Part shown: in pieces, positions 1-10,376 of the stretch | Layout: each line of letters begins with the position of its first letter | Numbering within the stretch: position 1 is the stretch's first letter | Assembly: GCA_036250195.1 (NCBI GenBank) | Contig: JAVHZZ010000003.1 | Coordinates: 293,543,065-293,607,064, forward strand | From: Mixophyes australis | Taxonomy: Eukaryota; Chordata; Amphibia; Anura; Limnodynastidae | Length of the DNA stretch: 64,000 bases | Direction: 5' to 3' | Program-made: the position numbers and the translations under genes | The notes under the pieces: model-generated | The model's database searches: none | Told to the model about the DNA's origin: nothing | Seen by the model: the letters and a program-made list of their open reading frames with translations, nothing else

Positions 1-575
1 TGTGTTCTTAGGCAAAATAATGAGTGAGCACACTCCCTTGGCTGAGAAATAACCCTACACATGAATGGTCTCAGGATGCTTTACTGTTGACATGACAGAG
101 GAATGATGGTAGCGCTCTCCTTTCTTTCTCCGGACAAGCATTTTTCCAGATGCCCCAAGCAATCTGAAAGGGCATTCATCAGAGAAAATGACTTTACCCC
201 AGGCCTCAGTAATCCAATCTATGTACCTTTTGCAGAATATCAATCTGTCCCTGATTTTTTCCTGGAGAGATGTGGCTTCTTTGCTGGCCTTCATGACACC
301 AGTCCATGCACCAAAAGTCTTCGCCTCACTGTGTGTGCAGATGCCCTTACACCTGCCTGCTGCCATTCCTGAGCAAGCTCTGTACTGATGGTGCCCCGAT
401 CCCATAGTTGAATCAACTTTAGGAGATGATCCTGGTGCTTGCTGGATGTTCTTGGGCAGCCTGAAGCCTTCTTCACAACTATTGAACCTCTCTCCTTGAA
501 GTTCTTGATGATCCGATAAATGGTTAATTTAGGTGCAATCTTACTAGCAGCAATATCCTTGCCTGTGAAGCCCGG
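1..575 (-). pseudogene. Tc1-type transposase, partial and broken
   Basis: Reading leftward, the N-terminal helix-turn-helix region (…KLTIYRIIKNFKERGSI…) is followed by the second DNA-binding helix region (…ELAQEWQQAGVRASAHTVRRRL) and then the catalytic core with WGKVIFSDECPF, where the aspartate of FSDE is the first DDE residue. The two parts lie in different frames (about 291-575 and 55-405), so at least one frameshift separates them. The N-terminus is replaced by LINE sequence and the C-terminal D and E lie beyond the window. Such enzymes cut and paste the element at TA dinucleotides; this copy cannot be active. Confidence 0.85.
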
Positions 576-1205
576 GGGGAGGAAAAACAATGAGTTCAGT
601 TTTAGAGATGTTAATTTTGAGAAAGCAGGAGGACATCCAGGCGGAGATGGCAGAGAGGCAGTCGGATACACGAGAGAGAAGGGTCGGGGAGAGATCGGGC
701 GAGGGGGTGTAGAGTTGGATGTCATCGGCATAAAGGTGATACTGAAGACCGAAGGAGGAGATGAGAGCACCAAGGGAGGAGGTATAGAGCGAAAAGAGTA
801 GAGGGCCGAGAACAGAGCCCTGAGGGACTCCCATAGGAAGAGGAGAAGGGGTGGAGGAGGAGCCAGACATGGATACAGAGAAGGAGCGGTTAGCGAGATA
901 TGAGGTGAACCAGGCGAGGACAGACCCAGATAGGCCAAGAGAGAGAAGGGTTTGTAGCAGGAGGGGGTGGTCTACGGTGTCAAAGGCCGCAGAAAGGTCG
1001 AAAAGGATGAGTAGGGAGAAGTGACCCTTGGATTTGGCTAAAAGTAGATCATTGGTAACTTTGGCCAGGGCAGTTTCGGTGGAGTGGAGTGAGCAGAAAC
1101 CAGATTGGAGAGGGTCGAGGAGGGAATAGTCTGAGAGGTGTCTGGTGAGGTGGCTGCAGACAATCCTCTCAAGTAATTTAGAGGCAAAGGGGAGAAGTCA
1201 TTGTT
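575..1205 (-). pseudogene. L2-type LINE reverse transcriptase fragment
   Basis: Leftward translation gives, in order, [18 protein letters not shown], then a catalytic-core segment of the [11 protein letters not shown] type, then [17 protein letters not shown] and [11 protein letters not shown], the reverse transcriptase active site. These motifs and their spacing fit L2/CR1-group LINEs. The fragment lacks both the endonuclease and the 3' end with its short tandem tail, so it is not a normal 5'-truncated insertion. It sits inside a Tc1 element. Reading frames shift along it (1038-1229, then 544-870). Confidence 0.85.
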
Positions 1206-1576
1206 CAAAGGGGAGAACAATGATTTCAAGCACCACCCTCCTTTTAAAGCTTTCAGTCTGTTATTCTAACTCAATCAGCACGACAGAGTGATATCCAGTC
1301 TTGTCCTCGTCAACACTCTCACCTTTGTTAACGAGAGAATTACTGACTTGATGTCAGCTGGTACTTTTGTGGCAGGGCTGAAATGCAGTGGGAATGTTGC
1401 TTTTGAGATAAAGTTCATTGTCATGGCAAAGAGGATCTTTGAAATGAATTGCAATACATCTGATCTCTCTTCATGATATTCTTGAATATATGCAAATTGC
1501 CATAATAAAAACTAAGGCAGCATACTTTGTGAAAATAATATTTGTGTCATTCTCAAAACTTTTAACAATGACTGTA

Positions 1577-3200
1577 AACAGCCTTATAGTGTTTAGTAGT
1601 GATGCTCCAAGTTACTGTAACAGGAGAAATATCCTGTCTATATGTATGACATTATCATGGGAAAATCCAATTATTATTTTTTTTTTCTGGTTTCCAGAAG
1701 TTTGAGGATAATATGTTTCTAGATAATGTTTGCCATATATCATAATTGAAACAGCCTGACAAACAGGGCCCTCTCACAATAACTGATCCAATGGCGAAAG
1801 TGGATAAATGTAACAATAAGATGATATAAGTATAAAGTACTCCTGGACTGCAGTCAGAATAATAACTAATGCTAATAACTTGAACTTCCATGCCAATGCT
1901 AAAGCAATAAAGAGCAAAAACAGCTAGATGTACCCTTTTGTCAATGTGTTTTACTGGTTGAATTCTTTTTTTTGTTTTGTTTTTTGGTATTTTTTCGTAT
2001 GTACATTTCTCTTTTGTTATTGAAACCATTGCATTAATTGCAGTGACAGACTTCACATGGCAGCTATCCTAAACAAGTGATGAATGCATTTAACAAATGA
2101 AAGTACGGCCAATTAAGGACTAGATAGAACATATATTTCTCTCTGGTGTATATACATTGTTATATGTTAGTAAGGTGGACAGATTACCATCAATCATACT
2201 GCTTTTAGGTGAGAAAAGGTTATTGCTCTCTTCCTGTATCCTTACAATAGAGACAATTGCCATTTAATCAGTGTTTCATTCTGTTTAATTGTTCACATTA
2301 TTAGTATTTTATGAAGAACAAAGGAGTGAAACAAATGTTTTTGAAACATGCAAATTGCTTTATGTGCAATATTTTAGACTGCTCATGTAATTTCCTATTT
2401 AACTAATTTCCTGCCACACACAGAAACTACACTGTGTGTTTTGGGTGATGTTTAATGGTTAGTATGTGGACAGAAAGCTTGAAAACAGATGGTGTGAGAG
2501 GATTCCTGCATGTACACTCCATACCAGGCTAACATATATATAATAAAATAATACATAACCAATATTGTCATAGCAGCTGTCCATTAAGCCTATTTAAGGC
2601 ACATTTGGGTGTGGCTCACAAGCCAGCCCTTGCTAGATGTAAACCCCTATACCGGGGAGGTGAGTGCATCTGATTTTATCTGGATTTTAATGATGTTTAA
2701 AGCATATAGGTCAGTGTAGGACCTGCATATAATGTGGTGCCCTTGATGCTGGGATGCAGTCTTAAATGTTTTGATCAAAATATGAACTAATACCTCATGT
2801 TTTCATTTTGGTAGACACACACAGATATGCAGTGTAAAGGGTAAGCGCTGACAACTGTCTTTTTGTTTTATAACCAATATTAAACCTGCATTAGATATAA
2901 TAAAATACTAAAAGCAAATAATAACAAATTAAACAGTTTGGCTATTTGTACCAGCTTAATGTAAGAATATGCTCAGTAAATACCTAGTATAAGGCAGCAG
3001 TTGTAGAATAAGTAACGTTAGAGGAATTTCAAGGAGTGAATACAGTCAAACATAATCTGTTCCATGACATAAACGAGCAAAGTGTCAATAAATAGGTTAT
3101 GTAAATTTCAATTAATTAATATGCAGGAACAATAAACTAACTCCAACTGGTACCCAGACAACAAACTGCACCATGGATATAGTCCACACTAGGGAGATTT
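1577..3200. other. AT-rich DNA without recognisable genes
   Basis: I see no protein motif, RNA gene or clear repeat boundary here. Open frames are short (the longest, 1655-2056 on the minus strand, has low-complexity lysine- and leucine-rich content) and look accidental. A short AT microsatellite-like patch is near 2533-2545. Confidence 0.5.
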
Positions 3201-3201
3201 A

Positions 3202-3320
3202 GGGGTATATTTACTAAACTGCAGGCTTGAAAAAGTGGAGATTCTAGTCATCATTTATTTAGTACATTCTACAAAATGACATATAGAATCTGATTGGTTG
3301 CTTTAGACAACATCTCCACT
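3202..3320. repeat. Half of a GGGGTAAAT-type MITE
   Basis: Starts GGGGTATATTTACTAAAC and runs through a segment shared with the complete hairpin MITE at 48178-48366 (AAAAGTGGAGAT near one arm and ACAACATCTCCACT near the other). Here the second terminal arm is missing: the sequence passes directly at about 3320 into the LTR-like repeat found also at 9.6 and 12.7 kb. The element is therefore truncated, either by deletion or by recombination. Confidence 0.6.
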
Positions 3321-3786
3321 ATGTACACAGACAATAAGTACAGAGGTTTTCATTGGCTCAGGGTTCAGGTCAGTCTAGTAAAATTAAAATCATAGTTCAG
3401 TTCAAAGTTCTTACCAACCGATTTGCATTCTAAACAAAATGTCATTTTGCGCATTCATCCTTTATCTTCCATAACTAGCGATCTCAAGAAGTGATCGCTT
3501 TGCCGATTGTAGTGGATTCATCATGGTAATGTAAAGATCAAAATTACATTAAACATGATACATTTCCTATATCCTGAGCCTTAGATGCCTTTAATATATT
3601 ATCATTTATGTATTAATAATCTCTAATACATTTTACTAATAATTAAATGTAGACTGAAACCTTAATAAATGTATATTATTTACAAGTGTAAGTGTGAATG
3701 TAAATGTGTGTGTTATTAATCCGCACGGTAAAACAATATTAATTTTAATCAATCTAGTTTACTTCATCCAATTATTTGACTTCACA
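3321..3786 (+). repeat. LTR-like repeat, third (partial) copy
   Basis: Matches the downstream two-thirds of the direct repeats at 9600-10376 and 12659-13484, sharing for example 'gaggttttcattggctcag', the segment around 'gcctttaatatattatcat' and 'ggtaaaacaatatta'. It ends in …TTTGACTTCACA like its relatives. A hairpin present in both other copies is missing here, with the flanks joined as aatccg/cacgg near 3718-3727. It is closest to the 12.7-kb copy. Confidence 0.7.
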
Positions 3787-4640
3787 GGCCACCCTTTGAG
3801 AGTATACCCAACACTCTCACCCTAAAATTTTATTGCAGGGTCTCAGCAGTACATTTCATTTTTTCTGTAATCATGTGTCCTTAGTATGACCACACTGTCT
3901 GTGGATATCAGTCAGGTTACCATAAAAGAGAGTCTAAATTCTAGAAACCATTTTCTTTTCCATATACCTTTGGAGATCTGAGTTAACCTTGTGTATGTCC
4001 TTCACCCACATATGTAATGCATTATCTGGAAGGATACAAGGTACAATAAAATATTTAACATCAATATAGAATATTCTGTTAAAGTTCTTTATGCCTAATA
4101 TGTCCATCTGTCCAATGTATGTCTTATAGCTTATGTGACATTTAAAGAATACATTTTTAAAAATAACATCATCCTATGTCTGTTAACATAATCTCATTTT
4201 TGATCTCCTTCAACCTTTGTAGTTAAATACACTTTAATAATATCAACAGGTTTTTCATCAACACTTGTGGGGCGGGCTACTGTCTATTCACTCTGTCCAG
4301 TCTCCCAATACTCAAGTTTCTTTGAACGTGAAACAGTGATCGATCTGCCAAATATTGGGAGACTTTAAACTAAAGGACCTACTTGTATTACCTTCCCTCT
4401 ACTGGCCTCCCACCCCATAATTCGAGTACCTTAGAAATATTTAGTGGAAAGAGAACTAGTCATATCTATTATAGTCCCTGAGGCATGTGGGAGTACACCC
4501 AGAATCCAGTTTGGTCTAAAACCTTATCCACCAAAGAATGATTATTGTTCTCATGGATGCCCGCTCAAGTCCACATTATTACTGGACTGGCATCACTGGA
4601 TGCACCTCTCTTCAACTATGGGGTCACAGTACTTGCAGAC
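3787..4640. other. No recognisable gene; one short inverted repeat
   Basis: AT-rich sequence with no convincing coding frame. A 62-bp segment at about 4301-4363 is bounded by inverted TCTCCCAATA and TATTGGGAGA. Nothing else can be supported. Confidence 0.4.
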
Positions 4641-4655
4641 ACAATACTCTTGAGA

Positions 4656-5127
4656 GTCACACCTGAAAAGTCATAGCGCGCAAGGTGTATCCTAAATCCT
4701 TATAAATCCTTATATGAGTGTTAAATAGACCCACTCATATCTCAGAGTTCTTGAATACAGAGGAACTACTGAGTGGTGCACACTAACACTGGAAGATACT
4801 ATAAAGAAAACAAAGAAAAGGACAGTTCGCTCTACATTTTGATATAAGCAATTACTCAGGGGTCAATTTATCACAATTCTATATATAGATTAAGATCCCC
4901 TGTTCCATATTTATTGTAATAGATTTTGGACAGGACTACGGAGCTATTGCAGTGGAACTGCAATTTTAATTCACGTTGCATATCTTGGTTTTTAATATGT
5001 CGCTAACCTTTCTATTCTTATAGGAATATAAAAAATAATAAAAGTTATGTTTTAATTTCTATTAATTAATAATCTATAGATCCAGAGTGCCCCTTTTTGT
5101 TGTCATGTCTTTTTCTTTGTTTTCTTT
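4656..5127. mobile_element. Unclassified 472-bp insertion with 15-bp target duplication
   Basis: The perfect 15-mer ACAATACTCTTGAGA occurs at 4641-4655 and 5128-5142, immediately outside this segment, which is the signature of a retroposed (LINE/SINE-type) insertion. Inside, an approximately 30-bp inverted repeat (4794-4823 and 5106-5135, AAAGAAAACAAAGAAAA core) is present, with one arm overlapping the right duplication. No coding capacity. I do not recognise the family. Confidence 0.5.
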
Positions 5128-5245
5128 ACAATACTCTTGAGACAATATCCCCTCATACTGTATCCGAGCTCCAAGGATAGCAAAACTTTTCTTTACCCCT
5201 GAACCGATTGTGCTACCAACTTCTCCTTCATTCCCACCTCCACAT

Positions 5246-5459
5246 AAGTTAAATACTGACTGTTTTTTTCATGTAGCACACACATATTAACTTTAAATTT
5301 CAGTGTACAAATAAGCTATCAAGTATTTGTGTGCTACATGAAAAAACAGTCAGTATTTAACTTATGTGCAAAACAGAATGCTAATTTGCACCACATGGTT
5401 TTGTCCAGGAGACTGAAATAAGAAGTTTCTTCAGTTAAGATCCTTAATGAATCAGGCCC
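5246..5459. repeat. Rearranged GGGCCTGATTCATTAA-type MITE
   Basis: The right end TTAATGAATCAGGCCC (to 5459) matches the terminal sequence of the elements at 24984, 34897 and 57204. The left part is an inverted duplication of an internal segment (5246-5284 against 5324-5367, around GTGTGCTACATGAAAAA and CAGTCAGTATTTAACTTAT). The normal left terminus is absent, so this looks like a head-to-head rearranged copy. Confidence 0.6.
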
Positions 5460-5602
5460 TAGATGTCTACACCAGTATATACTTGAGAATCCTTCAAGGT
5501 GGCAATTGGATGAAGTTGATTTGTTTTACCTGGAAAAAGTCCATCTGTAGGAGGGGTATGGGATGGCTCTATTGGTTTTGTCTCCCTGACATTTTCCCTC
5601 AA

Positions 5603-5848
5603 TCAAGTAAGACAGGACATTGCCTTCTTACTAGCTTGAGTTGAAAAGTCTGGTGCACACCAGTATGCTCTTACGAGCTTGCACATACCTTCTTTACCCA
5701 GATGAGTCAGACCAGGTGCTAACTCAGCTTGGCCTGGAAGATAAACTCTGGGAGCTATGGGCCTACCTCGTCCATCTCTACAGAGTCCAGAGGTCTCCTG
5801 ACCACATCCCTTCGCCTCCCGGACCGCATTTTCCTGCAGGGAACACAA
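5603..5848 (-). other. Unrecognised open frame, possible element relic
   Basis: A minus-strand frame of 81 codons contains CxxG-like and basic segments, but no family could be assigned with confidence. The sequence is less AT-rich than its surroundings, hinting at an old coding fragment from a retroelement. No upstream or downstream partner is visible. Confidence 0.2.
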
Positions 5849-6354
5849 ACCTTACATTTTAACTAATTCTTGTGTTATCATTTAGAAAAAAAAATTGATT
5901 TGTCAGTTTTCATATTTAAACCTGCTTCCCACTTGACAGCTTCGTCTGCCCTGTTATTAAAGTCATGCAGGCTTTAAATTAAAAAACAGCTACTTCATTT
6001 GGTTACTGTGTCACTGTCAGAAGTCCTTTATGTAATGTGAGTGTGCTACTCATGTCCTGCTATTGTCAAAAAAGTTCCTCTGTCACCTCAACGTCGCCCT
6101 CTATCCTAGAACAGTAATCGAAACTAATGTATATCAACTGATTTACCCTGTGCCAACTCACATGCCATTCTCAATCCCACAAGTTCAGCTACTTGGCTAA
6201 GTGAGGAGGGCAAAGGGGTCAATTTTTATAGCACCGTCGGCCTTTATAACAATATCCAGTACATGTCTGTCTGACTATGAAAAAATATAAAAACATGAAC
6301 ATTTTCCATTTTCTAAAGGGTTGTCACTTATGTCCATCAGAAGTTGTCCATCAG

Positions 6355-6925
6355 AACTTCCCCTAATCTGTCCTCTTTCAAACGAACATTAAAAACCCAC
6401 CTTTTCCTTAAAGCCTTCCAGTCTCATGCCTAAACTCCCACCGGTCGGCTACCTCTCTTTCTCATCCCTTCTTCCCTTCTCCCCCTTCCTCAACTCCGTC
6501 TCTGTTTCTCCCGTCTCTCCGTCTCATCCATGTGTCTGTCTGTCTTCCCCTCCCTTTAGATTGTTCGCTCCTTTGAGCAGGGCTCTCCTACCTTCTGTTT
6601 CCATCACTTTTAACTGCGCTCTCCAGCTACTCAGCTCACCTCCTCTCAGTCCCTCTGCCCTCTGTCTCCTCTCGCTTCTCTCCGCTCCCCTCAGTGACTC
6701 TCAACCTGTCATCCGTGCCCACCCTCTTGGGCCATAGTTACCTGCCTATACTCACTTTTCCCCTCCCTCCCTCTCTTTCATGCTGTGCCTGAGCCCCCAG
6801 AGTTATAGTGCTTACTGTTACTTGTACTGTGCTGTTTCACCTTGTACTGTGCCATTGTTTGTGCTTGTACGGCGCTACGGATACTTTGTGGCGCCCTATA
6901 AATAAAAATAATAATAATAATAATG
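6355..6925 (+). mobile_element. L2-type LINE, 3' end
   Basis: Begins with the last codons of the reverse transcriptase protein (…SSFKRTLKTHLFLKAFQ…, a C-terminal signature shared with copies at 43.7 and 56.7 kb). A pyrimidine-rich 3' untranslated region follows, then the conserved tail 'ttgtggcgccctataaata' and an (AAT)n repeat at about 6899-6922. It is 5'-truncated, the usual outcome of LINE insertion. The 103-codon frame in the 3' UTR is an accident of C/T-rich sequence. Confidence 0.8.
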
Positions 6926-7769
6926 TCAGGTCTTGTGGCAAAAGTCTTATTCAAATGTTCCACACAGAGATGCATATCTGTAAATCTGCCTAATTCACCT
7001 TCAGCTAGTCTCCTGTCTCCTTCCTTCCTTCCACCCTTTGTGCATCTCTAGAGGCACATTTTGTACACTTTGCTCAGGAGACAAAAGGGCAGATGCCACA
7101 TGCAGTCTATAAAACTTGAATCATATTTCCACAACAAAACTCCTGCTTAAAATCAGCAGCTTCTATAAGTATAAAAACCTGGGGAGGGCTGGCAGACTTT
7201 AGCCCGCAGGGGCAAACACACTGCACTGGCCCATAAGTAGTGGCCCATCCTTAAAGGTTGGTTTTTGGTACAACATATATTTATCTATATAAAAAGTGTC
7301 TATTTTAGTGTTGCTTAATCCCTATATATTTTTATGCCCAGGCCCAGAGCTGGGTTAAGGCTCTGGGGGGCCTGGGCACTTTAGACAGGGTAACCCCCTA
7401 TGATGTAACATGGTTATCATTTTAGACAAATGCACAGGCAATACTGTGTGCACTGCTGTTAAGTGCTCAAAGTTCTGCCTTCACGAGCAGTACACAGTGA
7501 AGCAGGACATTCTTCCCAACTGTCCTAAGCAAAACAGTCACCCAAATTCAGGGACTGTCACACCAGATTCAAGACAGTTGGCAGACTGTCCTGCTCTCTC
7601 CTACCTGTTCCTGTCACTTTCACCACTTGTGGCTGCTGTTTATTTTAGCTCATTTGTTTGGTTGTCTGGATCCTGGAATATTGGAGGCCATATTTGGAAA
7701 AAAAATGGGTACATAAATTTTAGAAAACTCCTACCAGTCAAAGTGTTAAATCAATAGGACCCACATTTT

Positions 7770-8165
7770 ATAATTAGGCCTCTCTCCATCTGCCACATTA
7801 AAATAATATTCACATTTGCTAAATAGATCTATTTTACCACAACCAGCCCTGAAATTAAAATGATAGCAAATACTTTTAATAAATATACTTATTTCCGTCC
7901 AACCAGCCCCAGAATTAAATTAATAGTAATCCCATTTAATATATAAACCTATTTCCCTCCCTCCAAACAGCCCCAGCATTAAATGAAATAGCATTTATGT
8001 TTAATATAACCATTTCCCAAAACCATTCACGACATTAAATAATTCATATTCACATTTAATAAATAGCCCTCCTCCACAAAATCAGCCCGATATTCAATTA
8101 ATAGTCCCAAACCACCCCAGTATTAGATTAAAGGTTCCGTCACCTCACCTTAAATTAATAGGCCC
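7770..8165 (+). repeat. Degenerate tandem repeat, period about 70 bp
   Basis: About five diverged units each contain an ACCAGCCC/ACAGCCCC-type block followed by ATTAAAT and an 'aataaatataccta'-type block. Units vary in length and identity, so the array is old. It lies inside the hAT-like element. Confidence 0.6.
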
Positions 8166-8595
8166 CACTATTAAATTAAATAAACAGACTGTGTCCACAC
8201 ATACATACTCTACATTAACAGTCTGTGCCCACACAGTATATTAACAGTATGTGCCCACACATACACTACATTAATAGACTGTGCCCGCACACATACTACA
8301 TTAACAGACTTTGCCCACACACTACATTAACAGACTGTTCCCACACACTACATTAACAGACTGTGCCCACACACACACTACATTAACAGACTGTGCCCAC
8401 ACACACACACACTATATTAACATAACAGACACACTCACTCACTCTGTATTAACATAACACATACACTCACTCACTCTGTATTAACATAACACATACACTC
8501 TATATTAACATAACACACACACAAACTCTATATTAACATAACACACACTCTATATTAACATAACACACACACACATACATACACTCTATATTAGC

Positions 8596-8634
<39 letters not shown>

Positions 8635-8660
8635 TATTAACATAACACACACATAATAAT
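8165..8660 (+). repeat. Minisatellite of ATTAACA…CACACA units with (CA)n
   Basis: Short units of about 25-30 bp (for example ACTACATTAACAGACTGTGCCCAC, later CACTCTATATTAACATAACACA) repeat many times and grade into a pure CA tract at about 8598-8632. The minus-strand valine/cysteine-rich frame across it is a repeat artefact. Continuous with the degenerate array to its left. Confidence 0.8.
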
Positions 8661-8760
8661 AACATTTACCTTGTTCCAGCTGCGCTGCACGCTCTCTGCA
8701 GCACTTCACACATGGGACGGCACCTGTCATGTGGTGCACGTCCCATATGACACCAGGGCT

Positions 8761-8796
8761 CTCAGTGATAGGCCAAATGTTTGGCCTATCACTGAG
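8761..8796. repeat. Perfect 17-bp-arm palindrome
   Basis: CTCAGTGATAGGCCAAA and its exact complement are separated by only two bases. It lies near the right end of the hAT-like element, in its GC-rich subterminal region, where it could form a strong hairpin. Confidence 0.85.
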
Positions 8797-9599
8797 CGGG
8801 AGGAGAGACGGATCAGAAGGATCCGCGGCTAATATAGAAGGTGGCTGGTCCCGGGGGAGGGAAAGTCACCTGCCCAAATGCACTTTTTTCTGACCGGCCC
8901 GGGGAGCATATGGCTTCTGTCCCCTGGGCCAGCCCGCCCCTTATAAAAACACAACCTTTAGTTATCTTCTAGACTATATCAGTGTAGTGTGTGTACCCCT
9001 AATTCTGTCCATTGTCAAAAATGTCTTACCCCTGTGGGTGAGACAAGATCTCAAGTATTGGACTTTTGTCTGACATGGCTGTGATCCATTCCTTTTGCAA
9101 CTTCATGTCCTGTTACCGAGAAATGAATGAACAAATATTTAATTTCAAACACTGATGATATAAATAAATCAGGTTACAGCAAAACTATTTTTCATACTGC
9201 ACCCCTTTTTTGGTTGAAAATAATTGAAGACAGTCATGCCAGGCCTGTGTCCTGATATTGAGGTTGCCTATAACACTTTGGGACAGTGTGCACATATTTT
9301 GTACCTCTTTATAAGAAAAGAATGAGATACTGACAGAAATGTAAAGAATGGGAGATAATACACCAAAGAATAATAATAATGAAATGATTTGCAGAAAAAT
9401 ATAGAAGCAGAAAAGGAGATTTACAGCACGATGACAGCTGGATTGGACATTACAGGTAATTGGCTCTCTATGACCCCTCCCCCATTCTTATTATATTCAA
9501 CAAGTCATTACATCACCCATCCAATCCAGTGTCGTCCATCATTCCTACTATTAAAGTCATTTTATCGCTTACCAATAAAACATTGTCCAATTCGATTGT

Positions 9600-10376
9600 T
9601 GTGGTTCCAAAACACAAAAATATTTAATTACATAATATAGCAGGATTTTACAGCAAGCCATTGTTACACAATACATATCTTAAAATAAAGCAGGAAAGTA
9701 TAAAAGCATTGAATAATTTACATCTTCCTTATAGTGTTCATTCAGGTTCAGTGAATACAGCCATGCTCTCACATTGCCAGGATCAAAGACAGCCAGAACA
9801 AAAGCCAGCATGCTTGTATATAGTGTACAGATAACACTTAGTGAGGTCATTGGTCCAGGGTTAATTATCTTCCAGTTCCTTGCAAGTTATATGTCAGTTT
9901 ATTTGATCCTTACAAAGGGTGAGGGGCAACTCCCCCCAACCCATTGTTCACATGTTTTGACTCTGAATGACCAGTTCAAACTGACCCACACAAAAGTACT
10001 TTGAGTATTAATTTCATATTGCTTGCATCTTGCGATCGATAAATGCGATCGCTACACTGTACACACAGGGTTAATGCTGATGAAATAAGCTTTAATATAA
10101 GACCAAACTCTTTACCTTTTAAAACACCTAAACCATAAATACCTTTACTACAGTAATATATATGCATAAATAAACAATTGAATACATTTTACTAATAAAT
10201 AAATGTGGATTGGAACCTTAATAAATATGAACTATATATAAGTGAATGTGTAAGCGTAACTGTATGTGTGCTTTATTTATCGTGCGATTGCATCATTACA
10301 CGTGGCATACTGAGTGAAATCGCACGGTAAAACAATATTAATCAATATACTTTCATCCAATTATTCAACTTTGACA
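9600..10376 (+). repeat. LTR-like direct repeat, copy A
   Basis: Shares most of its length with copy B at 12659-13484: 'gcaggaaagtataaaa', 'aaataaatgtggattggaac', 'acacgtggcatact' and 'ggtaaaacaatattaatcaa'. Begins TG and ends …TTTGACA, as LTRs do. After the end, CTATGGAACCC offers a possible primer-binding start (TGG). No clear 5-bp target duplication exists, and the start is chosen only by alignment with copy B. Contains a hairpin at 10281-10326. Confidence 0.55.

Larger units (their letters stand above)
1..1574 (-). mobile_element. Tc1/mariner transposon, cut by the window edge
   Basis: The right end has a Tc1-type terminus (…AATGACTG next to TA, at 1574-1576) followed inward by about 350 bp resembling vertebrate Tc1 end sequence, including the segments around 'gtgtcattctcaaaactttt' and 'atgcaaattgccataat'. 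The transposase reads leftward and leaves the window at base 1. Between the end sequence (about 1215-1574) and the coding part (1 to about 575) lies unrelated LINE sequence. What is seen is one Tc1 end, one Tc1 coding block and a foreign block between them. That they are one element is inferred from matching orientation and order. Confidence 0.8.
7179..8941. mobile_element. Non-autonomous hAT-like element with internal tandem repeats
   Basis: Flanked by a perfect direct repeat TATAAAAAC (7170-7178 and 8942-8950), consistent with the 8-bp duplication made by hAT transposases (the ninth base may be chance). The ends are imperfect inverted repeats: CTGGGGAGGGCTGGC at the left and GCCAGCCCGCCCCT at the right. 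No transposase is encoded. The interior is mostly degenerate tandem sequence. I infer hAT from duplication length and the G-rich ends. Confidence 0.7.

Noticed and set aside
5641..5862. Possible host exon
   Set aside because: Codon content is moderately protein-like, but there are no convincing splice sites or recognisable domain, and the antisense frame is equally open.
6426..6737. 103-codon Ser/Pro-rich frame
   Set aside because: Lies in the pyrimidine-rich 3' untranslated region of an L2 element.
8533..8739. Cys/Val-rich minus-strand frame
   Set aside because: Translation of the CA minisatellite.
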